A stretch of DNA of 64,000 nt from Chitinophagaceae bacterium (GCA_947469485.1 CANIPU010000015.1:1-64000), one strand, 5' to 3'; shown: positions 35,057-44,174, counted from the stretch's first letter. The notes: generated by a model not told the origin, from the letters alone. Numbers and translations: made by a program.

Positions 35057-36372
35057 GTTTTTAGGGATAAATAATTTTTAGTGGAATTGGTTATAGCAAA
35101 TCTTTCATCTCCTCGTAATCCAACGACACAAATAATTTTATCAGTTTTATCTTGAAGAATTAATTGCTTTTCCTTCAGATGTATAGGAAGTTTTAAATCC
35201 ACAAAAAAATTACTCAGCTTTTTCTTTTTCATTTTCATCCCGGCAGGGTAGAAGTAATCTCCTGCTTTCCACTGTCGCAGAAAAAGCGGGAATTGGATTT
35301 TATCTGCATCTAATTCAATCAATCCTGTCCGATTACGCGATGATGCTTTCTTTATTTTTATTTCAATATCGCCTTCCAGGATTGGAATTATTTGTGACTT
35401 CTTTTCTTCGATTAAATAAATAATCGAAGCCGAAACTTCTTTTTCAAGTATGAATAATTTTTTTCTGTCTTTAATAATTCGGTGGGTATTTGAAAGAAAT
35501 TCTTTTCCGCTCTCGCTTATTAAAGAATAAAAAATCTTTTCAATTGTTTTTTCTTCAAAACCAAAACTCTTTAGCAATTCAAACAATATTGTTTTTGGAG
35601 CAGGAGTATTGATCAAAGAAGGTATATCAATTGAAAAGCCGCTTCCCTCTTGATTCAATAATTTTTTCTTAAAATTTGTAATGCTGAAATCATATAAAAT
35701 TTCAGTATCTTGGAAATGCTTAATGCTAGAATCAAACGATTCTTTAAATGAAGGGTTTATTTCTTCTAGTATTGGAATTATTTTATGGCGAATAAAATTT
35801 CTTTGGTAATCAGATTTTCTATTTGAACTATCTTCCCGGAAGCTTATTTTATTTTCTTCAGCATATTTCCTGATTTCTTTTTTGCTGGAAAACAAAAGAG
35901 GGCGAATTATTTTTCCTTGTTTTGGTAAAATTCCATGCAATCCTCGAATACCTGTCCCTTTAATTAGGTTCATTAAAACTGTTTCAATTGAATCATCTTT
36001 ATGGTGTGCTGTAGCAATAAAATGAAACCCGTTTTTTTTCCTAACTTCTTCAAACCAGTTGTATCTGATTTGCCTGGCGGCCATTTGAATAGAAATTTTT
36101 TCATCCTTTGCAACTTCTTTGGTGGAAAATCGCTCTGTAAAACATTCAACTTTTAATGTTGAGGCTAGTTCTTTTACAAATTGTTCATCTTTTTCTGATT
36201 CAATTCCTCGTAGCTGGAAATTACAATGTGTAATTGCAAACGGCTGATTAATTGTTTTAAATAAATTTACTAAAACAACCGAATCAATTCCACCGCTTAC
36301 TGCAAGCAAAACCGGAACATTCTTTGAAAATAATTGATTAGACTCAATAAAATCCTGAAATTGATTAATCAT
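35044..36372 (-). CDS. tilS: tRNA(Ile)-lysidine synthetase TilS
   Basis: Adds lysine to the wobble cytidine of tRNA-Ile(CAU), an essential step for AUA decoding. The PP-loop ATP pyrophosphatase motif SGGIDS is at residues 26-31. Further family segments are THCNFQLRGIESEKDEQFV, IQMAARQIRYNWFEEV, and TAHHKDDSIETVLMNLIKGTGIRGLHGI (the catalytic HHxDDxxET region). LSNFFVDLKLPIHLKEKQLIL at the end is the C-terminal tRNA-binding domain. Its 442 residues equal the full-length form with both extra domains. Confidence 0.95.
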   Translation of the reverse strand: MINQFQDFIESNQLFSKNVPVLLAVSGGIDSVVLVNLFKTINQPFAITHCNFQLRGIESEKDEQFVKELASTLKVECFTERFSTKEVAKDEKISIQMAARQIRYNWFEEVRKKNGFHFIATAHHKDDSIETVLMNLIKGTGIRGLHGILPKQGKIIRPLLFSSKKEIRKYAEENKISFREDSSNRKSDYQRNFIRHKIIPILEEINPSFKESFDSSIKHFQDTEILYDFSITNFKKKLLNQEGSGFSIDIPSLINTPAPKTILFELLKSFGFEEKTIEKIFYSLISESGKEFLSNTHRIIKDRKKLFILEKEVSASIIYLIEEKKSQIIPILEGDIEIKIKKASSRNRTGLIELDADKIQFPLFLRQWKAGDYFYPAGMKMKKKKLSNFFVDLKLPIHLKEKQLILQDKTDKIICVVGLRGDERFAITNSTKNYLSLKTKSR

Positions 36373-36426
36373 TAGAACGAAGGTAAATCACATGTGAGTA
36401 AAATCTTAATTTAGATTTTACAAATA

Positions 36427-36457
36427 TTTGAATGGTTCAAATGAAAAAATATCTTTG
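36427..36457 (+). promoter_or_regulatory. Bacteroidota-type promoter of the EGF-like lipoprotein gene
   Basis: TTTG (36427-36430), a 19-nt spacer, then TATCTTTG (36450-36457). This is a near-ideal match, about 36 nt ahead of the ATG at 36494. Confidence 0.65.
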
Positions 36458-36493
36458 CAACTAAATTTTAAACCAAAAACAAACAAATAAAAA

Positions 36494-37000
36494 ATGAAAA
36501 AATTAAGCATTTTAACAGCAGGCATCTTAATGGTGTTCTCTTTAGCAATTGTAACTTTCTACACATCTTGTACTGATCCATGTAAGGATGTATCTTGTTT
36601 AAATGCAGGAACCTGCGTTGACGGAACCTGTAATTGCGCTTCAGGATTCGAAGGTGATGATTGTGGAACTGAAATCAGAGCTAAATTTAAAGGTCCTTGG
36701 ACAGCAGCTGATGGTTGCAGCCTTTCTGGTTCAGCTTCTTATGGTGTTAGTGTTTCTTCAGGCACTGGTATTTTTGATGTGAAAATCACTAATGTTTGGA
36801 ACAGTTTTGTTAATTCAGTTAACGCAAGTGTTAGTGGAACTACTATTACCATCTTAACCCAGGAGCCAGATAATGATGGATTTACTGTTAGTGGAACTGG
36901 TACAATCAATGCAGCTGGAAACTCAATTACTTGGAGTTACACAGTTACTGACACTGGTTCTGGTATTTCTGATGTTTGTACTTCAACATGGACTAACTAA
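36494..37000 (+). CDS. Lipoprotein with one EGF-like domain
   Basis: 168 residues. The signal sequence ends in lipobox FYTSC (Cys26). Residues 30-57 are an EGF-like module with the six-Cys spacing C-x4-C-x5-C-x4-C-x-C-x8-C (KDVSCLNAGTCVDG...). The remaining ~110 residues form a beta-rich domain (ITNVWNSFVNSVNASVSGTTITI ... TVSGTGTINAAGNSITWSY), similar to the small beta-sandwich domains of other Bacteroidota lipoproteins. It is expected on the outer membrane. Function unknown. Strong promoter and its own terminator suggest an abundant single-gene transcript. Confidence 0.85.
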   Translation: MKKLSILTAGILMVFSLAIVTFYTSCTDPCKDVSCLNAGTCVDGTCNCASGFEGDDCGTEIRAKFKGPWTAADGCSLSGSASYGVSVSSGTGIFDVKITNVWNSFVNSVNASVSGTTITILTQEPDNDGFTVSGTGTINAAGNSITWSYTVTDTGSGISDVCTSTWTN

Positions 37001-37020
37001 TATTCCAAAGAAATTAAAAT

Positions 37021-37056
37021 AAAAAAACCCGTTCAGTTATGAACGGGTTTTTTTAT
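37021..37056. terminator. Bidirectional hairpin terminator
   Basis: A stem of up to 15 bp (core ACCCGTTCA / TGAACGGGT) with loop GTTA and A/T flanks. It separates the EGF-like lipoprotein (+) from the Pro-rich lipoprotein (-). Confidence 0.88.
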
Positions 37057-37077
37057 TTTAATTAATTACGAAATTAA

Positions 37078-37488
37078 TTATTTAGGCTTACCACCCATTT
37101 TATCTTTTTTCGCATCGGTGGTGGTTTTTGAATCTCCACTCATCTTATCAGTCTTTGTCTGAGTATTTGAATTCCCACCCATTTTGTCTTTCTTAGGATC
37201 AGCTGGAGGAGGTGGCGGTGGAGGAGGAGGAGTAACTTTTGGTGTTGTTTTCTTTCCACCTTTTTTAGCTGCATTCATCATAGAATCAGCAAGGTACATT
37301 CCCTTTTCTGTTGCAGCTTTCATGCATTCCATGTTTAATGAATCAGAAAAAGCTGTGACCTTTAAATTTGAAATGCTGTCAATAGCTACAAGATCTTTAG
37401 CGGCTTGTGCACCGTTGTCGCCTGATTGGCAAGACTGGAAACTGATTGCAAATGCAATAGCTCCGGTAAGTATGATTGATTTTTTCAT
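37078..37488 (-). CDS. Small lipoprotein with Pro run and KDKMGG repeats
   Basis: 136 residues; lipobox SFQSC (Cys20). Residues ~30-75 are a helical segment (SISNLKVTAFSDSLNMECMKAATEKG), similar in layout to its neighbour at 37519, so the two look like diverged paralogues. Then come a run of nine Pro (after KVT) and a hydrophilic tail with the recurring unit DKMGG or DKMSG four times. The tail is low-complexity and probably disordered. It may pass through or bind the peptidoglycan or stick out from the membrane (inference). Located 30 nt downstream of the paralogue on the same strand. Confidence 0.8.
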   Translation of the reverse strand: MKKSIILTGAIAFAISFQSCQSGDNGAQAAKDLVAIDSISNLKVTAFSDSLNMECMKAATEKGMYLADSMMNAAKKGGKKTTPKVTPPPPPPPPPADPKKDKMGGNSNTQTKTDKMSGDSKTTTDAKKDKMGGKPK

Positions 37489-37518
37489 TTTTGTTTCGTT
37501 TTCTGTTTTAATTATAGT

Positions 37519-37758
37519 TTACATTTTAACCCCGTTAGCTTCACAAACTGAATCGCAAACAGCTTTAGTTTTAGCAGCTCCGGCAGTCATACATGCATTA
37601 TTTGCAGCATCAACCAGGCTTTGTTTTTTCGAATTAAAAACTGAATCAGCTTTTGCAGTAATTGCAGCTGCATCCATAGGTTTTGGTGCTTGATTGCAAC
37701 TTGCAACTGCGAGCGAAATAAGCCCGGCACCACACAGAATTAAAAATGTTTTTTTCAT
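37519..37758 (-). CDS. Small lipoprotein
   Basis: The frame opens at 37836, but ATG at 37758 begins a normal lipoprotein signal (MKKTFLILCGAGLISLAVAS) with lipobox VASC, Cys21. That start also sits just after a good promoter. The mature ~58 residues are one Ala-rich helical stretch (DAAAITAKADSVFNSKKQSLVDAANNACM) with three more Cys near the end (CDSVCEANGVKM). The pattern D-S-x(7)-L...N-x-C-M-x-A matches the following Pro-rich lipoprotein. Function unknown; first gene of a probable two-gene unit. Confidence 0.78.
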   Translation of the reverse strand: MKKTFLILCGAGLISLAVASCNQAPKPMDAAAITAKADSVFNSKKQSLVDAANNACMTAGAAKTKAVCDSVCEANGVKM

Positions 37759-37788
37759 AAATAGTTTTTGTGAGATTTTTTTGTGCGC

Positions 37789-37820
37789 CAAAGTTATGAG
37801 TTTTAGCCTATCCTTTGCAA
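37789..37820 (-). promoter_or_regulatory. Bacteroidota-type promoter of the lipoprotein pair
   Basis: Minus strand: TTG (37818-37820), a 21-nt spacer, then TAACTTTG (37789-37796). It precedes the ATG at 37758 by about 30 nt. Confidence 0.6.
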
Positions 37821-37890
37821 CTAAAATTAAAAACAAGTTTTTAACATAACATACTCATAAATGTAGCGTTAAATGATTTTGGCTTGTGAA

Positions 37891-37919
37891 TTGAATTAGG
37901 TAGGATAAGCTTAAATTTG
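37891..37919 (+). promoter_or_regulatory. Bacteroidota-type promoter touching the DUF4294 start codon
   Basis: TTG (37891-37893), an 18-nt spacer, then TAAATTTG (37912-37919). The expected transcript start, 5-7 nt after the box, coincides with the ATG at 37925, so the mRNA could lack a leader. Confidence 0.45.
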
Positions 37920-37924
37920 TTAAT

Positions 37925-38512
37925 ATGAATTTTCTTAGAAAAATCAATTTGCTTTTTGCTTTGGTTCTTTGTTGTAACTTTCATTTAAAAGCCCAAACAG
38001 ATGGCAGTGCATATGTTCCTGTAATTGTTGTAAATAACGACTCATTTCCTATTCTAACTCTTCCTGAAATAGTTGTTGTTTCAAAGCGGATATTTGCCTC
38101 TTCATTTGAACAAAACAAGTTTAATTCGTTAAAAAAAAATATACTAATCGTTTACCCATATGCAAAAAAAGCTGGGGAAATTTTCAGAGAAGTGCAGTTG
38201 GAATTAACTGCCAAAGACAGTAAACACGACAGAAAAAAATTCCTGAAACAAAAAGAAAAAGAATTGGATGAACAGTTTCAGGATAAATTAAAAAATCTCA
38301 CTACAACTCAGGGCGATATACTTGTGAAGTTAATTGCGCGAGAAACAGGTCAGAATTGTTATGAATTGATTAAAGAATTTAAAAACCCCATGTCAGCATT
38401 TTTCTGGCAAAGCGCCGGAAGTTTATGGGGATATGATTTAAAAATTACTTATGACCCGCAGATGGATAAGGATATAGAATTAATTGTTCGTGGAATAGAA
38501 AACAACTTTTAA
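37925..38512 (+). CDS. DUF4294 domain secreted protein
   Basis: 195 residues. Signal peptide MNFLRKINLLFALVLCCNFH... ends in LKAQ (~residue 24). The DUF4294 signature follows: LPEIVVVSKRIFASSFEQNKFNSLKKNILIVYPYAKKAGEIF, a middle coiled region (KKFLKQKEKELDEQFQDKLKNLT), and a Gly-Asp rich segment TTQGDILVKLIARETGQNCYELIKEF. The family is restricted to Bacteroidota and has no known function. It abuts the convergent GT9 gene, with stop codons back to back and no terminator hairpin between. Confidence 0.88.
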   Translation: MNFLRKINLLFALVLCCNFHLKAQTDGSAYVPVIVVNNDSFPILTLPEIVVVSKRIFASSFEQNKFNSLKKNILIVYPYAKKAGEIFREVQLELTAKDSKHDRKKFLKQKEKELDEQFQDKLKNLTTTQGDILVKLIARETGQNCYELIKEFKNPMSAFFWQSAGSLWGYDLKITYDPQMDKDIELIVRGIENNF

Positions 38513-39523
38513 TTAATTCTTAGGTAATTCATTTAACAAAGTGTCAAAATTCTGTTTCATCATACAATCAAAATGACCTTTCGGACATTTTTGAAATCCT
38601 ATCTTTGAACAAGGCCGACAATTAACATTTTTTGCTTCGTGTAAAAATGAATTGCTTTTGTAAAGTGACTGATATTTTGTATTACTGCCGAAATAGGGTT
38701 GCATTCCGAATATAGGAACAGTATTTCCCCAAAATGAATGAATAATCTTTTTAAAGGCAGCAGCAATATGCATCATTGAAGTGTCATTTGTAATTACAAT
38801 TTTTGACTGACGGATTATTGATGCTGATTGGTTAAGGTTAAACTTTCCGCATGCGTTAAAAACCTTATATGGAAAAAGTTTTTCTAATTCATTTCCTGTT
38901 ACAGAATCTTCTATTCCACCAATAACAATTACTGGAATCTGAATTTTTTCGCATAGTTCTTTAAGTTTTATTAAAGGTAGTTTTTTAGTGTAATGTTGAG
39001 CACCAATTACAAGCGCTGCATAACCATGTAAATGAGTAAGGGGGAAATCGCTCAGTTTTATTTCATCTTTTTGAGGTATGAAATAATCAAGTCCTTCACC
39101 ATCATCAAAAACTTTTAATCTTCTTGCTGCTTCGAGATATCGTTGAACAATATGTTTTTCAGGAAGAATATTTAACTTGAAATTAACTAGTAGCCATTTT
39201 CTGATATTTATTTTATTAAAAGAACGAACCGGTTTTTCTAAATGCCATTTAATTTTAAATGTTCTGATATTATTATGTAGATCTATAATGAAATCAAAGT
39301 TTTCGCTTTCAAGATCCTTAAGTGTTTTAGAAAGGTTATCATCCAATAAATGTATTTTATCTATGTACGGATTTGATTCTACTAAAATCGAAAAGGATTT
39401 CTTAGTTAAATAATGTATTTCTGTTTCGGGCATTTGTTTTTTTATGCACCGGATGACAGGACTTGTAAGTACAATATCACCAATTGAGCTAAATCGAATT
39501 ATTAATATTTTTTTTATCTGCAC
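38513..39523 (-). CDS. GT9-family heptosyltransferase-like glycosyltransferase
   Basis: 336 residues in the GT-B fold of the ADP-heptose:LPS heptosyltransferases. The N-terminal motif is KILIIRFSSIGDIVLTSPVIRCIKK. The C-terminal nucleotide-sugar site carries VITNDTSMMHIAAAFKK followed by FWGNTVPIFGMQPY, typical of GT9. Near the end, VNCRPCSKIGFQKCPKGHFDCM is a Cys-rich segment present in many Bacteroidota members. It would add a sugar to lipopolysaccharide core at the inner membrane. Which heptose or other sugar is not determined. Single gene. Confidence 0.88.
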   Translation of the reverse strand: MQIKKILIIRFSSIGDIVLTSPVIRCIKKQMPETEIHYLTKKSFSILVESNPYIDKIHLLDDNLSKTLKDLESENFDFIIDLHNNIRTFKIKWHLEKPVRSFNKINIRKWLLVNFKLNILPEKHIVQRYLEAARRLKVFDDGEGLDYFIPQKDEIKLSDFPLTHLHGYAALVIGAQHYTKKLPLIKLKELCEKIQIPVIVIGGIEDSVTGNELEKLFPYKVFNACGKFNLNQSASIIRQSKIVITNDTSMMHIAAAFKKIIHSFWGNTVPIFGMQPYFGSNTKYQSLYKSNSFLHEAKNVNCRPCSKIGFQKCPKGHFDCMMKQNFDTLLNELPKN

Positions 39524-39606
39524 TTTAAAAGTTGCAATATTTAAGTTGTTTTCTGAAATTCAATTTTCAAATATGCTTTAAATCTCGTTATATTGCCAAC
39601 AGTCTT

Positions 39607-40686
39607 ATGAATCTCATTCGAAAAAAAATTAATTTTTACTTAAAATGCAGTTCAGTAGTAGTTTTTCTGATCAATGTTTCATTTGTATCGAAAGCTCAAG
39701 ACCCAACATTTTCCCAGTTTTATTTTAACCAGTTATATGTTAATCCGGCTTTTACAGGAATTAATTCTGGTTTTCGCGCAGGATTGAATTACAGGGATTT
39801 ATGGCCAAGAATACCAAGTAAATTTCCAACTTATTCACTTGCTTTAGATGCACAGGATTTGAGTTTAAGTAGTGGAATTGGATTAAATGCCTGGAGCGAT
39901 ACTGAAGGTGAAGGTTATCTGAGAACTCAGTGCATAAGTGGTTTGTATTCATATAGAGTTATTCTTTCACCAAAAAATTGGATTTTTCAAGCTGGATTTA
40001 ACACTTCAATAATTAATAAAAAGATTGATTGGTCTAAATTAGTTTTTAGCGATCAGCTTCATCCTTTATTTGGAATTACAAATCCAACAAGTAACCCAAC
40101 GCCTTATCAACAAGCAAGAACTTTTGTTGATTTTACAGCCGGCGCTCTTATTAAAGGTAATCAAAGAAGCCGGTTGAAAAACCTTATTGCTACTTACACT
40201 TTTGGAGCTGCTCTTCATCACTTAACTCAACCTGATGAAAGTATTACCGGCCAAGTTTCAAGATTGCCTCAGAAGTTGGTTTTGCATGCAGGTGCTGTAA
40301 TTCCGGTTCGATATGAAGTGAAAAAATATAAGATATTACTGGCTCCTTCTGTAATGTGGGAGAGCCAGACAACAATGAAGGCATTTATTTTTTCATTTAA
40401 TGTATTAATGAAACCATTGTTTGCTGGCTTGGCTTATAGAAATCAAACTCCTCTTGTTACCTATATAAAAAGAGCTGATGCAATAATTGTAAATTTTGGC
40501 TTAGCAGGAGATCAGAATAAAGAGTCTGTAGTATATAAGATTGGATATAGTTACGATTTAACTATTAGCGATTTAAGATCTAACACCCAAGGAACTCATG
40601 AATTGGTATTGATTCTTGAGTTAAGGAATTTCAAGTTTAACAACAACGCAAATCCTAAAAAGAAACTTGAGTGTCCTAATTTTTGA
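39607..40686 (+). CDS. PorP/SprF family type IX secretion outer-membrane protein
   Basis: The frame starts at 39532, but ATG at 39607 gives the usual signal peptide (to about VSKAQ). Immediately after it, DPTFSQFYFNQLYVNPAFTGI is the PorP/SprF hallmark, followed by a ~14-strand barrel ending with paired YKIGYSYDLTISDL and THELVLILELRNF. PorP/SprF proteins anchor T9SS adhesins such as SprB, or assist their secretion, in the outer membrane. No SprB or PorK-N gene is adjacent. The last ~20 residues (NNNANPKKKLECPNF) are a short tail with a Cys. Single gene. Confidence 0.9.
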   Translation: MNLIRKKINFYLKCSSVVVFLINVSFVSKAQDPTFSQFYFNQLYVNPAFTGINSGFRAGLNYRDLWPRIPSKFPTYSLALDAQDLSLSSGIGLNAWSDTEGEGYLRTQCISGLYSYRVILSPKNWIFQAGFNTSIINKKIDWSKLVFSDQLHPLFGITNPTSNPTPYQQARTFVDFTAGALIKGNQRSRLKNLIATYTFGAALHHLTQPDESITGQVSRLPQKLVLHAGAVIPVRYEVKKYKILLAPSVMWESQTTMKAFIFSFNVLMKPLFAGLAYRNQTPLVTYIKRADAIIVNFGLAGDQNKESVVYKIGYSYDLTISDLRSNTQGTHELVLILELRNFKFNNNANPKKKLECPNF

Positions 40687-40837
40687 GGTGTATACTTTGA
40701 TAGAAAATATCTATTCAAACTATAAATTCTAATTTGTCTGATTTGTAATTTAAGAAGTTTCAACAGAATATTTTATATCGAAAGGTTATATTAATACAAT
40801 TAAAAATAGCTTCAAGTAGATTAGATAGGAGTAAAAT

Positions 40838-40873
40838 AAAAAAGCCGCTCAATCAAATTGAGCGGCTTTTTTA
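40838..40873. terminator. Bidirectional hairpin terminator
   Basis: A 16-bp stem (AAAAAAGCCGCTCAAT / ATTGAGCGGCTTTTTT) with loop CAA. It lies between the PorP/SprF gene (+) and secDF (-). Confidence 0.9.
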
Positions 40874-40891
40874 TTTTACTAATCTTTAAAA

Positions 40892-43800
40892 TTACTTTGC
40901 TCTAGCCATTGCTTCATGAGCCTTTTTCTTGGCATCAACATCTTCAAATTTCAACTTGTTTGCATCCTTAGTAAAGTCAATAACCAATGGGGTTGCAACA
41001 AATATTGATGAATAGGTTCCAAATCCAACCCCAATCATCATGGCAAAGGCAAATCCTTTAATAGCGTCACCACCAAAAATAAACAGAATAAGCACCACAA
41101 TCATTACGGTAACTGATGTCATAATTGTTCTGTTCAAGGTGCTGTTGATAGCATTATTAATTACATGTTTCATATCGGAAGCAGGATGCTCCTTTAAATA
41201 CTCACGAATTCTGTCAAACACAATAACCGTATCATTAACAGAATAACCCATTACAGTTAATGCAGCGGCAATAAATGTTTCATCGACATCTAATGAAAAC
41301 GGTAACAATCCTTTTAACAAAGAGAAGAAGCCCATTACCATTAATACATCATGAGCAAGTGCAACAATTACTCCTGCTGAATATTGCCATTTTCTGAACC
41401 GAACAAGCACATACAAGCCAATTCCTAATAGCGAAAGAAGAACTGCTTTATAAGCACTGTTTCTTATGTCATCAGAAATTGTAGCTCCGATAATTGATGA
41501 GCTCATTACATACTTTGCCATAAATTCCTTTTCTGAAACATCTTTGCCAATAAACTTTTTTAAGCTAGCATATAATCCAGCTTCAGCTGAACTATCTTTT
41601 GCTTCAAGCATATATTGAGTGGTAATTTTAACCTGATTATCACTTCCGTAAGTTTTAACGACTGGAGTAGAGCCAGTTATTTTAATCATTTCATCTCTTA
41701 CTTCTGAAGTATTAACATTTTGGTCAAAGCGAACAACATAACTTCTTCCACCGGTAAAATCAACTCCATAATCAAACCCACGGGTGAATATTGAAATCAA
41801 CCCAATCAGTGCTAAAGCGCCTGAAAATATATATGCATATTTTCTTTTCTCAACAAATTGAATATTCATGTTGTTGAAATTATTCTTACTGATAGCTGTA
41901 GTGAATTTTAATTCCTTTCCCTTTTTTGAATACCAATCAAACATGATATGGGCAACAAAAACAGCGGTGAATAAAGTGAAAATGATTCCAATGTTAAGTG
42001 TAGTAGCATATCCGAGTACAGGCCCCAATCCATAATACGCAAGAATTAAACCTGTTAAAAGGGTAGTTATGTTTGAGTCAAAAATTGCTGAATATGATTT
42101 TGTATGACCATCAGCAACTGCTTTAATGTAAGTTTTTCCTTTTGAGAGTTCTTCCTTTATTCTCTCATGAATGATAACATTCGCATCAACAGCCATTCCC
42201 ATTGTTAAAACGATACCTGCGATTCCAGAAAGTGTAAGAGTTGCTCCTAAAGAAGCCAACACACCAACAATGAAAAAGAGGTTGAGTATTAACGCAAGGT
42301 TTGAAATTACACCTGAAGTGCTGTAATACAATACCATAAAAGCCATAACAGCAATGAAAGCAAAAACCATTGATTGAATTCCTTTTGCAATTGACTCTTT
42401 TCCAAGCGATGGTCCAACCACATCTTCACCAATAATAACAGCAGGAGCCGGAAGCTTACCTGCTTGAAGAATATTTGCCAAATCTTTTGCTTCTTCAATA
42501 CTAAAGCCTCCAGAAATAGAAGAGCGACCACCACCAATTTCCCCTAATACATTTGGAGCAGATTGAACATAATCATCTAAAACAATAGCAATTGATCGGT
42601 CTACATTTTTGCCTGTTAATAGTTTCCAAATTCTTGCACCTTCATCATTCATGTTCATTGCGACTTCAGGGCGATTATTTTGGTCGTAATCCTGACGGGC
42701 ATTTATAACAGCTGATCCATCTAAAGGTGGATTATCATCGCCTATTTGCTTTTTAATAGCATATAAAGAATAGGTTGATTGAGTACCTTCTTCTGATTTA
42801 GCACCCCATAAGAATTTTACATCACGAGGCATTATAGCTTGTATGTAATCAAGCTTAAGGTATTTATTAACTTTCGCGGTATCTTTTCCTAATGCCAATC
42901 CACAAACCGGACCAGGCGAAACCATTTGCTTTCCGGTTGATTCATCTTTATAATTAGGAATATAAAGTATGGTGAACAATGGATTTGATGCTGCTTGATT
43001 TTTAGCAATTTCTGAAGAGTCGGTTTTTGATCCGGCAGAATCTAGATTTGAAGTAAGCGCATTTGAAGAAGAATCCTTTTTTGTTGAATCAGTTGATGTT
43101 AAAAGAGCTGATTCATTTGAATTGCTTTGAGAAGAAGAATCACCAATAATTGTTGCGCTGTCTTTTACAGTCTGACGGGCAGCAAGTGTATTGTTTACTT
43201 GCTCAAGAAACTGATAAATTTCAACAGCCTTATAAGTTTCCCAAAACTCCAATTTTGCTGCTGCCTGTAACAATTTTCTTACACGGTTAGGATTGTCAAC
43301 TCCAGGTAATTCAACAACTATTCTACCTGTTGACGGTTGTGGTGTTATGCTTGGTTGTGCTACTCCGAATTTATTAATACGAGCGCTCAATATGTTAAAA
43401 GTGCGGTTAAAAGCATTATCAGCTTCTTTTTTAATAACCGCTAATACTTCTTCGTTAGTAGAGTTATATTTTATACGGTCCGCGTTTTCTTTAGTACTGA
43501 ATATTGAAGATAATTTTCCATTTGGAGAAATCTCGTTAAATGCTTCTCCGAAAAGTGTTACATAGTCTTTTTGAGATTCAGTTTTAACTTTTTCATCTGC
43601 TCTTAAAAGCGATTTTAAAAAAGCAGGATCAGTATTGTTTCCAGAAAGAGACTTGATTAAGTCTTTCATGGAAACCTGAAGAACAACACTCATTCCACCT
43701 TGTAAATCCAACCCGAGATTTAATTGCTGCTCTTTACATTTTAAATAAGTAAATGAAACAATTCCAAGGTTAAAAACTTTTTCATTGCCTATAGAATCCA

Positions 43801-44014
43801 AATACACCTGACGGTATTCACGAATAACTCCATTCATTGAATCTTTTTGGTTCGCAGGAACTGCATCCAATGATTTACCCATCATTACCTTCGCTTCTGC
43901 ATAATTATCCGCGCGACTTTCAACGCGACTTGTTACAATGTTAAATGACAGTTGATAGATACAAACAAGTATAAGTGCTATTGCAAAAAACTGTACTAAT
44001 CCTTTTCCGCGCAT
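40892..44014 (-). CDS. secDF: Fused protein-export membrane protein SecDF
   Basis: Uses the proton gradient to pull preproteins through SecYEG at the periplasmic side. The open frame reaches 44098, but ATG at 44014 starts the normal MRGKGLVQFFAIALILVCIY with the first SecD helix; the longer start is unlike the family. The SecD half carries LNLGLDLQGGMSVVLQV (family D1 motif), RINKFGVAQPSI, and a periplasmic domain with a Ser- and Asp-rich insert (~residues 260-340). The SecF half begins NIQFVEKRKYAYIFSG, with DYGVDFTGGRSYVVRF and VMGYSVNDTVIVFDRIREYL. Together they have twelve helices; fusion is normal in Bacteroidota. Confidence 0.95.
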   Translation of the reverse strand: MRGKGLVQFFAIALILVCIYQLSFNIVTSRVESRADNYAEAKVMMGKSLDAVPANQKDSMNGVIREYRQVYLDSIGNEKVFNLGIVSFTYLKCKEQQLNLGLDLQGGMSVVLQVSMKDLIKSLSGNNTDPAFLKSLLRADEKVKTESQKDYVTLFGEAFNEISPNGKLSSIFSTKENADRIKYNSTNEEVLAVIKKEADNAFNRTFNILSARINKFGVAQPSITPQPSTGRIVVELPGVDNPNRVRKLLQAAAKLEFWETYKAVEIYQFLEQVNNTLAARQTVKDSATIIGDSSSQSNSNESALLTSTDSTKKDSSSNALTSNLDSAGSKTDSSEIAKNQAASNPLFTILYIPNYKDESTGKQMVSPGPVCGLALGKDTAKVNKYLKLDYIQAIMPRDVKFLWGAKSEEGTQSTYSLYAIKKQIGDDNPPLDGSAVINARQDYDQNNRPEVAMNMNDEGARIWKLLTGKNVDRSIAIVLDDYVQSAPNVLGEIGGGRSSISGGFSIEEAKDLANILQAGKLPAPAVIIGEDVVGPSLGKESIAKGIQSMVFAFIAVMAFMVLYYSTSGVISNLALILNLFFIVGVLASLGATLTLSGIAGIVLTMGMAVDANVIIHERIKEELSKGKTYIKAVADGHTKSYSAIFDSNITTLLTGLILAYYGLGPVLGYATTLNIGIIFTLFTAVFVAHIMFDWYSKKGKELKFTTAISKNNFNNMNIQFVEKRKYAYIFSGALALIGLISIFTRGFDYGVDFTGGRSYVVRFDQNVNTSEVRDEMIKITGSTPVVKTYGSDNQVKITTQYMLEAKDSSAEAGLYASLKKFIGKDVSEKEFMAKYVMSSSIIGATISDDIRNSAYKAVLLSLLGIGLYVLVRFRKWQYSAGVIVALAHDVLMVMGFFSLLKGLLPFSLDVDETFIAAALTVMGYSVNDTVIVFDRIREYLKEHPASDMKHVINNAINSTLNRTIMTSVTVMIVVLILFIFGGDAIKGFAFAMMIGVGFGTYSSIFVATPLVIDFTKDANKLKFEDVDAKKKAHEAMARAK

Positions 44015-44125
44015 ATTAAATTTTAATTGAAGTTTTGGTTTTAAAAAAGAGGTGCAAATATATAAGGATTGAGCAGATAATATAATTATGGAAAACACAT
44101 CTTTTCAAGAAATAAAAATTATAAA

Positions 44126-44151
44126 AAAAGGGCAAAGTTATTTGCCCTTTT
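44126..44151 (-). terminator. Hairpin terminator after the Omp28/SprB-repeat gene
   Basis: Stem AAAAGGGCAAA / TTTGCCCTTTT with loop GTTA; on the minus strand it ends in a T run. It separates this gene from downstream secDF. Confidence 0.75.
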
Positions 44152-44174
44152 AAATGACTTATTAATGTTCGAAA

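Noticed and set aside
37184-37693. A 169-codon plus-strand frame with a long Gly run across the two lipoprotein genes
   Set aside because: It is the complement of the Pro run and the lipoprotein frames; both minus-strand genes have lipoboxes and proper starts, and one has a promoter.
40687-40837. Possible small RNA between the PorP/SprF gene and the terminator
   Set aside because: Only ~150 AT-rich bases with no promoter boxes and no structure apart from the terminator hairpin.
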